Assembly: GCA_023259675.1 (NCBI GenBank)
Contig: JALRGT010000002.1
Span: forward strand, 124,001-188,000
Length of the DNA stretch: 64,000 nt
Direction of reading: 5' to 3'
From: Flavobacterium sp.
GTDB lineage: Bacteria; Bacteroidota; Bacteroidia; Flavobacteriales; Flavobacteriaceae
This document shows, piece by piece, positions 31,201 to 39,819 of this stretch; within the stretch, counting starts at the first letter, position 1, and every line of letters begins with the position of its first letter. The notes under the pieces are model-generated. The model saw nothing but the letters and a program-made list of their open reading frames with translations. It did not search any database and was not told the origin of the DNA. Made by a program: the position numbers and the translations under genes.

Positions 31201-31235
31201 ACCAATAAAAAGAAGAACCTGTAAAATTTATGCAT
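28221..31235 (-). CDS. Large tetratricopeptide-repeat protein
   Basis: A 1004-residue exported protein. A signal peptide ends near SVSAQ (residue 22). Nearly all the rest is TPR or Sel1-like helical repeats: examples are AVSLYKEKQYVSALTLFDKV, AMHWFEKVDEN, GYAYYKQNDFEKAIAQFNKI, and AYYHLGESYLKLDKKQEALN. It also shows similarity to the outer-membrane lipoprotein YbgF/BamD style of repeat. Probably periplasmic, acting as a scaffold with the beta-barrel partner downstream. No catalytic motif is seen. The C-terminus (about 970-1004) is a Lys/Glu-rich helix. Confidence 0.85.
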   Translation of the reverse strand: MHKFYRFFFLLVFVSSLSVSAQKSTLYTHDLKDFDAAVSLYKEKQYVSALTLFDKVKSASSNEELLSDCAYYEASCAIQLNQDNGDVKMERFVTDYPTSRKNNRAFTELAHYNFDQKNYSQAMHWFEKVDENQLNDADRNKFNFQKGYCLFNSKKKKEAAVYLNKVVNSPEYGSQAKYYLGFMAYEGDDYKAANQYFDAVSGDDKYKEKMSYYQADMNFKQGNFQKAIELGEKAMAKSSAVEKSELNKIIGESYFNLKEYSRSIPYLSAYKGKRGKWSNTDYYQLGYAYYKQNDFEKAIAQFNKIINGKDFLAQNAYYHLGESYLKLDKKQEALNAFKNASEMNFDLVIQEDASLNYAKLSYEIGNSYQNVPTVLLNFIKKYPSNANRSEIEKLLIDSYISSKNYKEALALLEKNKSAENKLAYQKVTFYRGLELYSDKDYQEAATMFDKSLQGQIDRKFAARATFWKAETEYVLGDFKNALLSYKQFSGSNEASKTIEYKNVNYNLGYVNFKLKDYEQAADYFQKQVDKGSDDKVRLIDSYLRLADSRFMTSKYWPAMEAYNKVIDFKSVDADYAAFQKAICYGFVARSDKKIEDLNSFLQMFPKSMYRDDALYELANTYVATNKSDLALQTYDKIIAEYKKGAFTAKAILRQGLIYYNSDRNNLALTKFKKVASDFPKTPEALEAVATARLIYVDNGNVAEYATWVKTLDFVAVTDADLDNDTYESAVKQFEQNNNRQAIAGFTAYLSSFSNGIHTLQANFYLAQLYFSEGQESKSIPYYEYVVAAPRSEFTEQSLAKLSQVLLKNKENEKAIGLLLRLENEADLAQNRVFAQSNLMKVYYDKMEYSNAVVYADKVLSNPKTDDSVKSDAQIIIARSAMQTGDESKAKAAYAKLSTIASGELAAEALYYEAYFKNKEGKYEASNTVVQKIAKNYSSYRYFGAKGLVIMAKNFYALKDSFQATYILENVIENFKDFSDVVAEAQTELDKIKAEESKTNSSIQN

Positions 31236-31380
31236 ATTGATTTATTTTTAATATTCAAATGTATCATTTTCTATTGTCTATAACGGGTTACTCTTTGTAT
31301 TTATTATGAACAAATGTTTTAACAAAATATATTAAATCTTTCCCGATGTCAAAAAAATATTATTTTTTCCTTGTGTGAAT

Positions 31381-31404
31381 ATTGATAATTGACAATTGAT
31401 AATT
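31381..31404. repeat. TTGATAATT repeat pair
   Basis: ATTGATAATTGACAATTGATAATT: two copies of TTGATAATT around GACAA, upstream of the ftsE-like gene. It is of a kind common between genes in Bacteroidetes. Confidence 0.5.
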
Positions 31405-31431
31405 ACTTTTACCCAATAAACAAATAGCAAT

Positions 31432-32115
31432 ATGTCACAATCTGTCCTGTCTTTAAAAAATGCAACTATTTATCAAGAAGATAAAGTAATTTTATCTGAT
31501 GTAAATCTAGAAGTAAATCACGGTGAGTTTATATATATCATAGGAAAAACAGGTTCTGGAAAAAGTAGTTTGATGAAAACACTTTATGCCGACTTACCAT
31601 TAACGGAAGGTGAAGGCCATATTGTAGATTTTGATTTAGCCACTTTAAAGGAAGATGATATTCCGTTTTTGAGAAGAAAAATCGGGATCGTATTTCAGGA
31701 TTTCAAATTATTGCCAGATCGTAGCATTAAAGACAACATGCTATTTGTTTTGAAAGCGACAGGTTGGACAGACAATAACGAAATGCTTCAAAAAATTGAC
31801 GAAGTATTGGATAAAGTTGGCATGAAAGATTTTGTAAACAAAATGCCTCATCAAATTTCGGGTGGAGAACAACAACGTGTGGCTATTGCCAGGGCTTTAC
31901 TTAACGACCCTGAGCTTATTTTAGCCGATGAACCAACCGGAAATCTTGACCCACAAACTAGTGTGGAAGTATTGAGTGTCTTAAAAAAGATAAATGGCAA
32001 TGGAAAAACCATCATTATGGCAACACATGATTATGCATTACTGCTAAAATTCCCATCTAAGACATTGAAATGCGAAGATTCTAAAATTTTCGAAGTAGTA
32101 CAGCGAACGGTTTAA
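31432..32115 (+). CDS. ftsE: Cell division ATP-binding protein FtsE-like
   Basis: A 227-residue ABC ATPase. Walker A is GKTGSGKSS (about 38-46), the Q-loop is FQDFKLLPD, the signature ISGGEQQRVAIARAL, Walker B LILADEPTGNLDP, and the H-loop MATHDYALL. The spacing and the PTGNLDP text match the FtsE/LolD group. In Bacteroidetes FtsE is coupled to FtsX for control of peptidoglycan hydrolysis at the septum. No ftsX lies next to it here, so a LolD-like role is not excluded. It starts at ATG 31432. Confidence 0.85.
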   Translation: MSQSVLSLKNATIYQEDKVILSDVNLEVNHGEFIYIIGKTGSGKSSLMKTLYADLPLTEGEGHIVDFDLATLKEDDIPFLRRKIGIVFQDFKLLPDRSIKDNMLFVLKATGWTDNNEMLQKIDEVLDKVGMKDFVNKMPHQISGGEQQRVAIARALLNDPELILADEPTGNLDPQTSVEVLSVLKKINGNGKTIIMATHDYALLLKFPSKTLKCEDSKIFEVVQRTV

Positions 32116-32135
32116 TTAGCAGCAAAAGCCCTTTT

Positions 32136-32738
32136 CTATTTGTGTTCCAATGTTGGTAAATGCCATTTGTATTTTACCGCCAACAACCGAATGCAAATAA
32201 CGACCAATGTGGTGGTGATGTATATAATCTCGTCTTCCAATTGGATTTTCTTTAGAATAAAAAACAACACACCGCCAAGAATACAAATGGTGGCATAAAT
32301 TTCTTTACGGAATATTACCGGGATTTCGTTGCACAATATATCCCGAATCACACCTCCAAAACAAGCCGTTATCGTTCCCAAGGCAATGCAGATAATGGGA
32401 TGAAGCCCTATTTCAATCCCTTTTCGTAGGCCTGTCAATGTATAAACACCAAGGCCGATTGTATCAAAAAGAAACAAGGAAGTTCTCAATCTATCGAACT
32501 TTTTTCGGAATAATACCGCCAAAACAAAACCGAGGATTATCATATAAACATACTCCAGATTCATCATCCAACCAACGGGAGTCCTGCCAATCATAATATC
32601 ACGCAAAGTTCCTCCTCCCACAGCAGTTACAAAAGCAATAATAAAAACTCCAAAAGGATCCATTTTTTTATCCATGGCCGTCAAAACGCCAGACATGGCA
32701 AAGGCCATTGTTCCTACAATCTCCAATAAATTAAACAT
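32136..32738 (-). CDS. Trimeric intracellular cation channel family protein
   Basis: A 200-residue inner-membrane protein of the UPF0126/TRIC-type family (E. coli YadS/YicG group). It contains two homologous halves of three helices: each has the glycine-rich motif, GGGTLRDIMIGRTPVGW in the first and CFGGVIRDILCNEIPVIF in the second. Start ATG 32738 gives FNLLEIVGTMAFAMSGVLTAMDKKMDPFG, typical of the family. Members conduct cations or transport small molecules; the substrate is not known. It converges with ftsE with only 20 bp between the genes. Confidence 0.93.
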   Translation of the reverse strand: MFNLLEIVGTMAFAMSGVLTAMDKKMDPFGVFIIAFVTAVGGGTLRDIMIGRTPVGWMMNLEYVYMIILGFVLAVLFRKKFDRLRTSLFLFDTIGLGVYTLTGLRKGIEIGLHPIICIALGTITACFGGVIRDILCNEIPVIFRKEIYATICILGGVLFFILKKIQLEDEIIYITTTLVVICIRLLAVKYKWHLPTLEHK

Positions 32739-32887
32739 ACTTTTTATTTAATAAATCCGTTTTTAATAAAAGTTTCGGAAACAAAATTAGAAAAAAACAA
32801 CTCAATTAAAACACTGCCGATTATCTTAGTTCACCAAAGTCCTATAAATATTTCAATCCCAATTTTACAAAACTACTTTTGTCTGCG

Positions 32888-32895
32888 TATCTTTG
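32888..32895 (+). promoter_or_regulatory. -7 box of the RNA methylase gene
   Basis: TATCTTTG exactly matches TAnnTTTG, 33 nt upstream of the TTG start codon. A clear -33 TTG at 17-23 nt is not found. Confidence 0.5.
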
Positions 32896-32927
32896 TCTTT
32901 TATTTAATACTTAAATTTCGGAATCTC

Positions 32928-33713
32928 TTGAAACAAATCACTTCAATTCAAAATCCATTCATAAAATCGTTGGTATTATTGCAGGAAAAAGCAAAAAACC
33001 GCAAACAAACAGGCACTTTTTTAATTGAAGGAAAACGTGAAATTTCTTTAGCCACAAAAGGCGGATATGAAATTGAAACTATTTTATTCTTACCTGAAAT
33101 CTGCACTGAAAACGAAGCCCGAAAAACATCAAAAACAGCTGAATTAATAGAAATAAACACTGCGGTTTACCAAAAATTGGCTTACCGAGATACGACCGAA
33201 GGAATTTTGGCTATAGCCAAAACAAAATCGTTGCAACTAAACCATTTAGAATTATCCGAAAACCCCTTAATTCTTATAGCGGAGGCTCCCGAAAAACCAG
33301 GAAATATCGGCGCTTTATTGCGCACAGCCGATGCAGCAAATCTTGATGCAGTAATTATTGCCAATCCCAAAAGTGATTTATACAATCCAAATATTGTTCG
33401 CTCCAGCGTTGGCTGTTTATTTACCAATCAAATTGCAACGGGGACTACCTCCGAAATCATTGCATTTTTGAAGGAACGAAACATTAATTTTTATTGTGCT
33501 ACTTTGCAGAACTCCACTTCCTATCACACACAGGATTACACTTTGCCAACAGCATTGGTTGTAGGCACGGAAGCGACAGGATTAACCCAAGAATGGAGAG
33601 ACGCCGCCACCCAAAATATCATTATTCCGATGCAGGGAGAAATAGACAGCATGAATGTTTCTGTAGCCGCAGCTATCTTGATTTTTGAAGCCAAAAGACA
33701 GCGTGGATTTTAA
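32928..33713 (+). CDS. TrmH-family 23S rRNA 2'-O-methyltransferase-like protein
   Basis: A 261-residue SPOUT methyltransferase with an N-terminal substrate-binding domain (residues 1-95, ITSIQNPFIKSLVLLQEKAKNR ... GTFLIEGKREI). The catalytic part has motif 1 KPGNIGALLRTADAANLDAVI, motif 2 ALVVGTEATGLTQEW and motif 3 IDSMNVSVAAAILIFEAKRQR. It resembles RlmB/TsnR enzymes that methylate rRNA ribose. TTG at 32928 is taken as the start because no ATG precedes the conserved N-terminus and the family begins with this ITSxQNPxIK pattern. Confidence 0.9.
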   Translation: MKQITSIQNPFIKSLVLLQEKAKNRKQTGTFLIEGKREISLATKGGYEIETILFLPEICTENEARKTSKTAELIEINTAVYQKLAYRDTTEGILAIAKTKSLQLNHLELSENPLILIAEAPEKPGNIGALLRTADAANLDAVIIANPKSDLYNPNIVRSSVGCLFTNQIATGTTSEIIAFLKERNINFYCATLQNSTSYHTQDYTLPTALVVGTEATGLTQEWRDAATQNIIIPMQGEIDSMNVSVAAAILIFEAKRQRGF

Positions 33714-33736
33714 ATTTCACACACACCATTTTCCCC

Positions 33737-33767
33737 TTGCATATCTACGAACTTATACTTATTTTTA
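33737..33767 (+). promoter_or_regulatory. rel/spoT promoter
   Basis: TTG (33737-33739), 20 nt, TATTTTTA (33760-33767). The likely ATG at 33787 lies 19 nt after the box. Confidence 0.55.
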
Positions 33768-33786
33768 GAAATTGAACCATGCCGCC

Positions 33787-36006
33787 ATGACAGAAATAGA
33801 TATTGAAAAAGAAAATAAAGCAATTGCACAAGAATACAAAGAATTGCTAAGAATTAGTTACCAAACCCTGACTACCGAAGACAAAAAACTTATCCGAAAA
33901 GCCTTTGATGTCGCTGTTGACGCCCATAAAGAACAACGAAGAAAATCAGGAGAAGCCTATATTTTCCATCCCATTGCTGTAGCAAAAATTGTTGCTTCAG
34001 AAATTGGTTTGGGAGCCACTTCCATTGCTGCCGCATTAATGCATGATGTTGTAGAGGATACTCCGATAACCGTGAAAGACATCGAACGGATGTTTAATCC
34101 CAAAATAGCGCAACTTGTTGAAGGATTGACCAAGATTTCTATGGTTCAAAAAGATATGAATGCCTCGATGCAAGCCGAAAATTTCAGGAAAATGATTTTG
34201 ACGCTTAATGACGATGTGCGCGTAATTCTTATAAAAATTGCAGACCGTTTGCATAACATGCAAACCATGGAATCTATGGAAGATTACAAACAAGAAAAAA
34301 TTGCATCAGAAACCTTATACATATACGCTCCTCTAGCCCATCGTTTGGGTTTATACAACATCAAAACAAAACTGGAAGATTTAGGCTTAAAATACACAGA
34401 ACCTGTTATTTACAACGAAATATTAAGCAAAATAAAAGAAACCAAAGAACAGCAGGATGCTTACATCAAAGACCTTTCTGATGTGTTAAAAAAAGCTTTA
34501 GATGCCGAAGAAATAGATTACATCATAAAAGGCCGTCCCAAATCCATTTATTCTATCCGTAGAAAAATGAAAGCCCAAAATGTTAGCTTTGATGAAGTTT
34601 ACGATAAGTTCGCGCTACGAATCGTATACAAATCGTCTCCGCATGACGAAAAATTCCTAGCCTGGAAAATCTACTCCATTGTGACCGATTATTATCGTCC
34701 CAGTCCAAGCCGTTTGCGTGATTGGATTTCATCACCAAAATCAACTGGATATGAAGCCCTGCACATCACCGTTATGGGACCAAAAGGGCGTTGGGTAGAA
34801 GTACAAGTTCGTAGTGAACGTATGGATGAAATTGCCGAAAAAGGATACGCAGCGCATTACAAATATAAAAATGGAGCCACTGAAGAGCATGGACTCGATG
34901 TGTGGCTGAATTTATTAAGGGAAGCCATAGAAAACTCGGAAACGAGTGCCGTGGATTTTGTCGAGGATTTCAAAATGAATTTATATTCCAAAGAAATCTA
35001 TGTATTTACCCCAAAAGGAGATATCAAATCCTTACCCAAAGGAGCCACTTCACTGGATTTTGCTTTCAGTATCCATTCCGAAATTGGAATACGAACACGT
35101 GGAACACGAGTAAACGGAAAATTAGTACCCTTAAATTACGAATTAAAAAGTGGTGATCAAGTAGAAATTATAACTTCTCCACACCAAAAACCAACCATTA
35201 ACTGGCTGGATTACGTTACTACATCTAGAGCAAAAAATAAAATTCGAAATGTATTAAACGAAAACACCAAAAGGATTGCCGAAGACGGTAAAGAATTGCT
35301 TACCCGAAAACTGAAACATCTTAAGATAACGGTCAATGAATCTGTGATTAATGAATTGGTGAATTTTTTCAGATTGAAAACCAGTTTAGATTTATTTTAC
35401 AGAGTGGGTGTTGGTTCTATTGACAACCAACAACTTAAGGATTATGCGGCTCAAAAAAGTAACACTTTAATAAATTTCTTTAAAAGCAAAATCAAACGAT
35501 CCGGAAGTACTGCCGATGAAGACATCCACAAACAAGTAATTCATAGCAATTATGACATGTTGGTCTTTGGAAAAGAACAGGATAAATTAGACTATAAATT
35601 TGCTAATTGCTGTAATCCAATTCCGGGAGACAAAGTTTTTGGATTCGTAACCATCAATGAAGGTATTAAAGTACACAAGAAAGATTGCCCAAATGCCATT
35701 TCATTACAATCGAATTATGCGTATCGTATTTTGCAAGCGAAATGGATCGATTCTACCCAACAGGAATTCAAAGCCATTCTTAACATCACCGGTATGGATA
35801 CCATCGGTTTGACGAATGAATTGACAAAAGTAATTTCAAACAATATGAATGTGAATATCCAAAGTATATCCTTAAGTGGAGAAGCCGGAATTTTCAAAGG
35901 CCAATTGACTGTTGTCGTCCGAAATTTAACTATTTTGAAAAAATTAATCGATAATATCAAAAAAATAGACGGAATAGAAAAAGTATCCAGAGTCTTCCAA
36001 AATTAA
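33787..36006 (+). CDS. RelA/SpoT family (p)ppGpp synthetase/hydrolase
   Basis: A 739-residue bifunctional stringent-response enzyme. The HD hydrolase domain (about 40-190) keeps its metal ligands: HPIAVAKIVASE, AALMHDVVEDT and IKIADRLHNMQT. The synthetase domain follows (about 240-350: RPKSIYSIRRKM, DWISSPKSTGYEALHITVMG). Then TGS (about 400-460, VFTPKGDIKSLPKGATSLDFAFSIHSEIG), a CC/zinc-finger-like region (FANCCNPIPGD), and a C-terminal ACT domain (about 660-739). Intact HD residues suggest it can both make and degrade (p)ppGpp. ATG at 33787 is chosen; an in-frame TTG at 33772 is less likely. Confidence 0.95.
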   Translation: MTEIDIEKENKAIAQEYKELLRISYQTLTTEDKKLIRKAFDVAVDAHKEQRRKSGEAYIFHPIAVAKIVASEIGLGATSIAAALMHDVVEDTPITVKDIERMFNPKIAQLVEGLTKISMVQKDMNASMQAENFRKMILTLNDDVRVILIKIADRLHNMQTMESMEDYKQEKIASETLYIYAPLAHRLGLYNIKTKLEDLGLKYTEPVIYNEILSKIKETKEQQDAYIKDLSDVLKKALDAEEIDYIIKGRPKSIYSIRRKMKAQNVSFDEVYDKFALRIVYKSSPHDEKFLAWKIYSIVTDYYRPSPSRLRDWISSPKSTGYEALHITVMGPKGRWVEVQVRSERMDEIAEKGYAAHYKYKNGATEEHGLDVWLNLLREAIENSETSAVDFVEDFKMNLYSKEIYVFTPKGDIKSLPKGATSLDFAFSIHSEIGIRTRGTRVNGKLVPLNYELKSGDQVEIITSPHQKPTINWLDYVTTSRAKNKIRNVLNENTKRIAEDGKELLTRKLKHLKITVNESVINELVNFFRLKTSLDLFYRVGVGSIDNQQLKDYAAQKSNTLINFFKSKIKRSGSTADEDIHKQVIHSNYDMLVFGKEQDKLDYKFANCCNPIPGDKVFGFVTINEGIKVHKKDCPNAISLQSNYAYRILQAKWIDSTQQEFKAILNITGMDTIGLTNELTKVISNNMNVNIQSISLSGEAGIFKGQLTVVVRNLTILKKLIDNIKKIDGIEKVSRVFQN

Positions 36007-36122
36007 GCGGTAAACTTAGGCCTTAAACCCCTTTTTATTCTGTTTTATCTTTTAAATAAATTTAACGTCTCAAAATACAGGGGTACAATCTTATAAAATT
36101 ATACACTTATACAGACTTAAAC

Positions 36123-36154
36123 TTGAAAACTATTAAAATAATAATTTATCTTTG
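36123..36154 (+). promoter_or_regulatory. fur-family gene promoter
   Basis: TTG (36123-36125), 21 nt, TATCTTTG (36147-36154), a full consensus match. The ATG at 36161 lies 6 nt after the box, about where transcription should start, so a leaderless mRNA is likely. Confidence 0.7.
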
Positions 36155-36160
36155 CGCGAT

Positions 36161-36634
36161 ATGACACTCATTTCCACAGATAACAACAAAAATCAAGAGA
36201 TTGTAAAAAATGTTTTTACAATGTACCTTGAACAAAAAGGACATCGAAAAACGCCTGAACGTTACTCTATACTTCAAGAAATCTATGAAAGTGAAGAGCA
36301 TTTTGACATAGAAAACCTTTATATCAAGATGAAAAATAAAAACTACCGTGTCAGTAGGGCTACGTTGTACAACACTATCGAATTACTGTTAGACTGTGCA
36401 TTGGTTCGCAAACATCAATTTGGGCAAAACCAAGCTCATTATGAAAAATCTTACTTTGACAAACAACATGATCATATCATCATGACAGACACTGGAGAAG
36501 TAATCGAATTTTGCGACCCAAGAATTCAAACCATCAAAAAAACAATTGAAGATATATTTGATATAGAAATTACAAATCACTCCTTGTATTTTTATGGAAG
36601 CAAACGAAAACCAAAATCAGAGGATTCAATTTAA
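36161..36634 (+). CDS. Fur family transcriptional regulator
   Basis: A 157-residue metal-responsive repressor. The winged helix spans about 20-90: [55 protein letters not shown]. The dimer domain holds the metal ligands H-x-H in [20 protein letters not shown]. The C-terminal zinc CxxC pairs of classical Fur are absent. Metal preference (iron, zinc, manganese or peroxide sensing) is not readable. The ATG at 36161 is preferred over an in-frame TTG at 36152, which lies inside the -7 box. It is followed by purA in the same direction, 73 bp on, with no terminator seen. Confidence 0.9.
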   Translation: MTLISTDNNKNQEIVKNVFTMYLEQKGHRKTPERYSILQEIYESEEHFDIENLYIKMKNKNYRVSRATLYNTIELLLDCALVRKHQFGQNQAHYEKSYFDKQHDHIIMTDTGEVIEFCDPRIQTIKKTIEDIFDIEITNHSLYFYGSKRKPKSEDSI

Positions 36635-36707
36635 AAAAATTAAAATATAAATAACACATTAACCAGTATCGACAAGATAAAATTGTCTTAATAAAAATAA
36701 TAATAGA

Positions 36708-37979
36708 ATGACTGTAGATTTATTACTAGGATTACAATGGGGAGATGAAGGAAAAGGAAAAATTGTTGATGTTCTTACTTCAAATTACGATATTATTGCT
36801 CGTTTTCAAGGAGGACCAAATGCAGGACACACTTTAGAATTTGACGGAATAAAACACGTTCTTAGAACTATTCCTTCCGGGATTTTTCACAAAACAGCCG
36901 TTAATATCATTGGAAACGGAGTAGTAATAGATCCAGTAGTATTTCAAAAAGAAATTGAAGGACTGGCAAAGTTCAATATTGATATAAAAAGTAAATTAAT
37001 TATTTCAAGAAAAGCACATTTAATTTTACCGACACACCGTTTACTTGACGCTGCTTCTGAAGCTTCAAAAGGGAAAGCTAAAATTGGTTCTACACTTAAA
37101 GGAATTGGTCCAACTTACATGGACAAAACCGGAAGAAACGGAATCAGAGTGGGAGATATTGAATTAGAAGACTTTAACGAAAGATACCGTGCGCTTGCCA
37201 ACAAGCATGAGGACATGATTGCCTTTTACGGTGTAGAATTAGAATACAACCTTCCAGAATTAGAAGCAGAATTTTTTGAAGCTATCGAAGAACTTAAGAA
37301 ATTAGACTTTATTGATAGTGAAGAATACATGCACCAAGCTCAAAAAGCTGGAAAAGCCATTTTATGTGAAGGAGCACAAGGTTCTTTACTTGATGTTGAT
37401 TTTGGAACGTATCCGTTTGTAACTTCATCAAACACTACAGCTGCAGGAGCTTGTACTGGTTTAGGAATTGCTCCAAACAAAATCAAAGAAGTATACGGAA
37501 TTTTCAAAGCCTATACTACTCGTGTTGGTAGCGGTCCTTTCCCTACAGAACTTTTTGACGAAGTGGGTGCTGCTATGGCCAAAGTGGGTAACGAATTTGG
37601 TTCGGTAACAGGAAGAGCCAGACGTTGTGGATGGTTAGACATTGTTGCTTTAAAATATGCGGTAAACGTAAATGGTGTTACCCAATTGATGATGATGAAA
37701 GGAGATGTTCTTTCTGGTTTTGATACTTTAAAAGTATGTACACACTACAACTACAAAGGAAAAGAAATTTCTCATTTCCCTTATAATATCGAGCCAGAAA
37801 ATGTAACTCCAGTTTACAAAGAATTCAAAGGTTGGAAAGCTGATTTAACGGGTATGACTACTTACGAAGAATTGCCAATTGAATTAAAAGAATACATTGA
37901 GTTCATTGAAAAAGAAGTGGAAGTGCCTATCAAAATCGTTTCTGTAGGTCCAGACCGAAAACAAACTATACTTAAATAA
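36708..37979 (+). CDS. purA: Adenylosuccinate synthetase
   Basis: Joins IMP and aspartate with GTP to form adenylosuccinate in AMP synthesis. The 423-residue protein is complete: the GTP loop GDEGKGKIVD (about 11-20), NAGHTLEFDG, the GPTYMDKTGRNGIRVGD IMP segment, AQGSLLDVDFGTYPFVTSSNTTAAG and VTGRARRCGWLD. A short inverted repeat GACAA / TTGTC (36669-36685) lies in its leader and could be an operator, but this is speculative. It ends at a hairpin terminator. Confidence 0.98.
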   Translation: MTVDLLLGLQWGDEGKGKIVDVLTSNYDIIARFQGGPNAGHTLEFDGIKHVLRTIPSGIFHKTAVNIIGNGVVIDPVVFQKEIEGLAKFNIDIKSKLIISRKAHLILPTHRLLDAASEASKGKAKIGSTLKGIGPTYMDKTGRNGIRVGDIELEDFNERYRALANKHEDMIAFYGVELEYNLPELEAEFFEAIEELKKLDFIDSEEYMHQAQKAGKAILCEGAQGSLLDVDFGTYPFVTSSNTTAAGACTGLGIAPNKIKEVYGIFKAYTTRVGSGPFPTELFDEVGAAMAKVGNEFGSVTGRARRCGWLDIVALKYAVNVNGVTQLMMMKGDVLSGFDTLKVCTHYNYKGKEISHFPYNIEPENVTPVYKEFKGWKADLTGMTTYEELPIELKEYIEFIEKEVEVPIKIVSVGPDRKQTILK

Positions 37980-37986
37980 GATTCAA

Positions 37987-38018
37987 AATGTCCTGAAAAT
38001 TCAGGGCATTTTTTTTTA
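37987..38018 (+). terminator. purA terminator
   Basis: Stem AATGTCCTGA / TCAGGGCATT with an AAAT loop and a G-T pair, followed by a T-run ending at 38017. Confidence 0.85.
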
Positions 38019-38038
38019 GATTATAAAAATTCCCCAAA

Positions 38039-38620
38039 ATGAAAAATCCCGAAATCAAGATTACCAAAACGGAACTACTTTCCGACAATTGGTATTTGTT
38101 AAACAAAGTTACTTTTGATTATCAAAAAGATGACCATTCCTGGATTACCCAAAAACGGGAAGTCTATGACCGCGGTAATGGAGCCGCCATTTTATTGTAC
38201 AACACCCAACAAAAAACGGTTATCCTGACCAGACAATTCCGCTTACCGACCTATTTAAACGGAAATCCATCGGGAATGATGATTGAAGCCTGTGCAGGAT
38301 TATTGGACGAAGACCATCCCGAACAATGTATCATCAGAGAAACCGAAGAAGAAACGGGTTACCGTGTGGAGAAAGTTAAAAAAATTATGGAAACCTATGC
38401 CTCTCCAGGAGCAGTGACCGAAATTTTATATTTATTTATCGGCGAATACGATGCATCTATGAAAGTGAGTGATGGTGGCGGACTGGACCACGAACAAGAG
38501 AATATTGAAGTTCTTGAAATGTCTTTTGACAAAGCCTACGCCATGATTGAAAGTGGCGAAATCAATGATGCCAAGACCATTATTTTATTGCAATACGCCA
38601 AGATACACCAACTGGCTTAG
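38039..38620 (+). CDS. NUDIX hydrolase, GDP-mannose pyrophosphatase-like
   Basis: A 193-residue Nudix enzyme. The Nudix box is GLLDEDHPEQCIIRETEEETGY (about 84-105), matching GX5EX7REUXEEXGU. The N-terminal fold (LLSDNWYLLNKVTFDYQ ... REVYDRGNGAAILLYN) and RQFRLPTYLNGN resemble NudK-type GDP-sugar and ADP-sugar pyrophosphatases. It probably hydrolyses a nucleotide sugar; exact substrate uncertain. It faces the peroxiredoxin gene across a long hairpin. Confidence 0.88.
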   Translation: MKNPEIKITKTELLSDNWYLLNKVTFDYQKDDHSWITQKREVYDRGNGAAILLYNTQQKTVILTRQFRLPTYLNGNPSGMMIEACAGLLDEDHPEQCIIRETEEETGYRVEKVKKIMETYASPGAVTEILYLFIGEYDASMKVSDGGGLDHEQENIEVLEMSFDKAYAMIESGEINDAKTIILLQYAKIHQLA

Positions 38621-38644
38621 GAAAAGGATACTGCGTATAGAGAA

Positions 38645-38690
38645 AAACAAAAGGATAAAGAAATTAACTTTCTTTATCCTTTTGTTTTTT
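38645..38690. terminator. Bidirectional long-stem terminator
   Basis: A 19-bp A/T-rich stem (core AAAGGATAAAGAAA / TTTCTTTATCCTTT) with a 5-nt loop, between the Nudix gene and the convergent peroxiredoxin gene; a T-run follows. Confidence 0.85.
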
Positions 38691-38708
38691 CATTCTTAAA
38701 GTTCCTGC

Positions 38709-39347
38709 CTATTTATTAGGTTGCGGAGTGGTTCTCAAATAATATTTTATTCTATTGCATCCTTTTGGAAATTTTGCCGGAATATCTTCATCTTTTACCG
38801 AAGGAGAAATCACAACGTCCTGTCCGTCTTTCCAATTGGCTGGAGTGGCTACACTATGATTAGCCGTCAATTGCAAACTATCAATAACACGCAATAATTC
38901 ATCAAAGTTTCTACCTGTAGAAGCAGGATAGGTCAATACCAATTTAATTTTTTTGTCTGGTCCAATAATAAACACCGAACGCACCGTTAAAGTTTCATTG
39001 GCATTCGGATGAATCATGTCATATAAATTAGCTATAACTTTGTTTTCATCGGCAATAATTGGATATTGTAACTTCACATTTTGTGTTTCCTCAATATCTT
39101 TTATCCATCTCATGTGTGACTCTAAACTATCTACGCTCAATGCGATAACTTTGGCATTTCGCTTTGCAAATTCATCAAAATAATGTGCCACAGTTCCTAA
39201 CTCGGTAGTACAAACAGGAGTAAAATCGGCGGGATGCGAAAATAAAACACCCCAAGAATCACCTAACCACTCATGAAAATGTATTTTACCTTGTGTTGTT
39301 TCTGCTTCAAAATCTGGAGCAATGTCTCCTAGTCTTAATGTTGCCAT
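38709..39347 (-). CDS. 1-Cys peroxiredoxin (Prx6 type)
   Basis: Reduces hydrogen peroxide and organic hydroperoxides in the cytosol. The 212-residue protein has the peroxidatic Cys in HPADFTPVCTTELG (about residue 46), with the conserved Thr and Arg positions of the Prx active site. The long C-terminal domain (about 150-212, RVIDSLQL ... NWKDGQDVVISPSVKDEDIPAKFPKG) places it in the Prx6 family. No resolving Cys is visible in the C-terminal part. It is followed by a gene-free, repeat-rich stretch upstream on the plus coordinates. Confidence 0.94.
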   Translation of the reverse strand: MATLRLGDIAPDFEAETTQGKIHFHEWLGDSWGVLFSHPADFTPVCTTELGTVAHYFDEFAKRNAKVIALSVDSLESHMRWIKDIEETQNVKLQYPIIADENKVIANLYDMIHPNANETLTVRSVFIIGPDKKIKLVLTYPASTGRNFDELLRVIDSLQLTANHSVATPANWKDGQDVVISPSVKDEDIPAKFPKGCNRIKYYLRTTPQPNK

Positions 39348-39503
39348 TTTTGTATGTGTTTTTTAAATTCACATAAAGTTAATTAAAAAATCACGGACTA
39401 AAGGTTCTGAAGAATAAAAATTTGCAAAAGAAAAATCATGTGTTAGTTCAAGTAGGCTCTAGTTGTAATTGAGCTTGAATTAAGTGTCTTTATTTATCAA
39501 AAT

Positions 39504-39558
39504 TTACCCCCAATCTTGTCATCTTGACGAAGGAAAGATCACATCAAGTTGGTCTTTA
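39504..39558 (+). repeat. 55-bp direct repeat, copy 1
   Basis: TTACCCCCAATCTTGTCATC begins a 55-bp unit that continues CTTGACGAAGGAAAGATC and ends TTGGTCTTTA. Copy 2 at 39820 differs at one position. Confidence 0.9.
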
Positions 39559-39819
39559 ATTATTAATAATACTTGGTTGCATGCAAGAATTAATTAAGTG
39601 TTTAATCTTTTCTTTTTTTCTTGATAAAAAAAGAAACAAAAAAATCAAGCCTGATAAATCAAAAGTTTGAAAACTACCTCAAAGCGCCGTTCCGCACCCC
39701 AAGCCGTTCGCCTTTCAGGCTCAACTTGTGGAGTGCTGCCACTTTGCTTTTTCGTTGTTTTTTACACTTTTTATTTAAGGGCAGTAAGGGGTGGAGTATT
39801 TTGTTTGTAGACAATTTTT

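Noticed and set aside
36669..36685. GACAA/TTGTC inverted repeat as purA operator.
   Set aside because: The arms are only 5 bp and A/T-rich surroundings make such pairs frequent; no known purine repressor site is matched.
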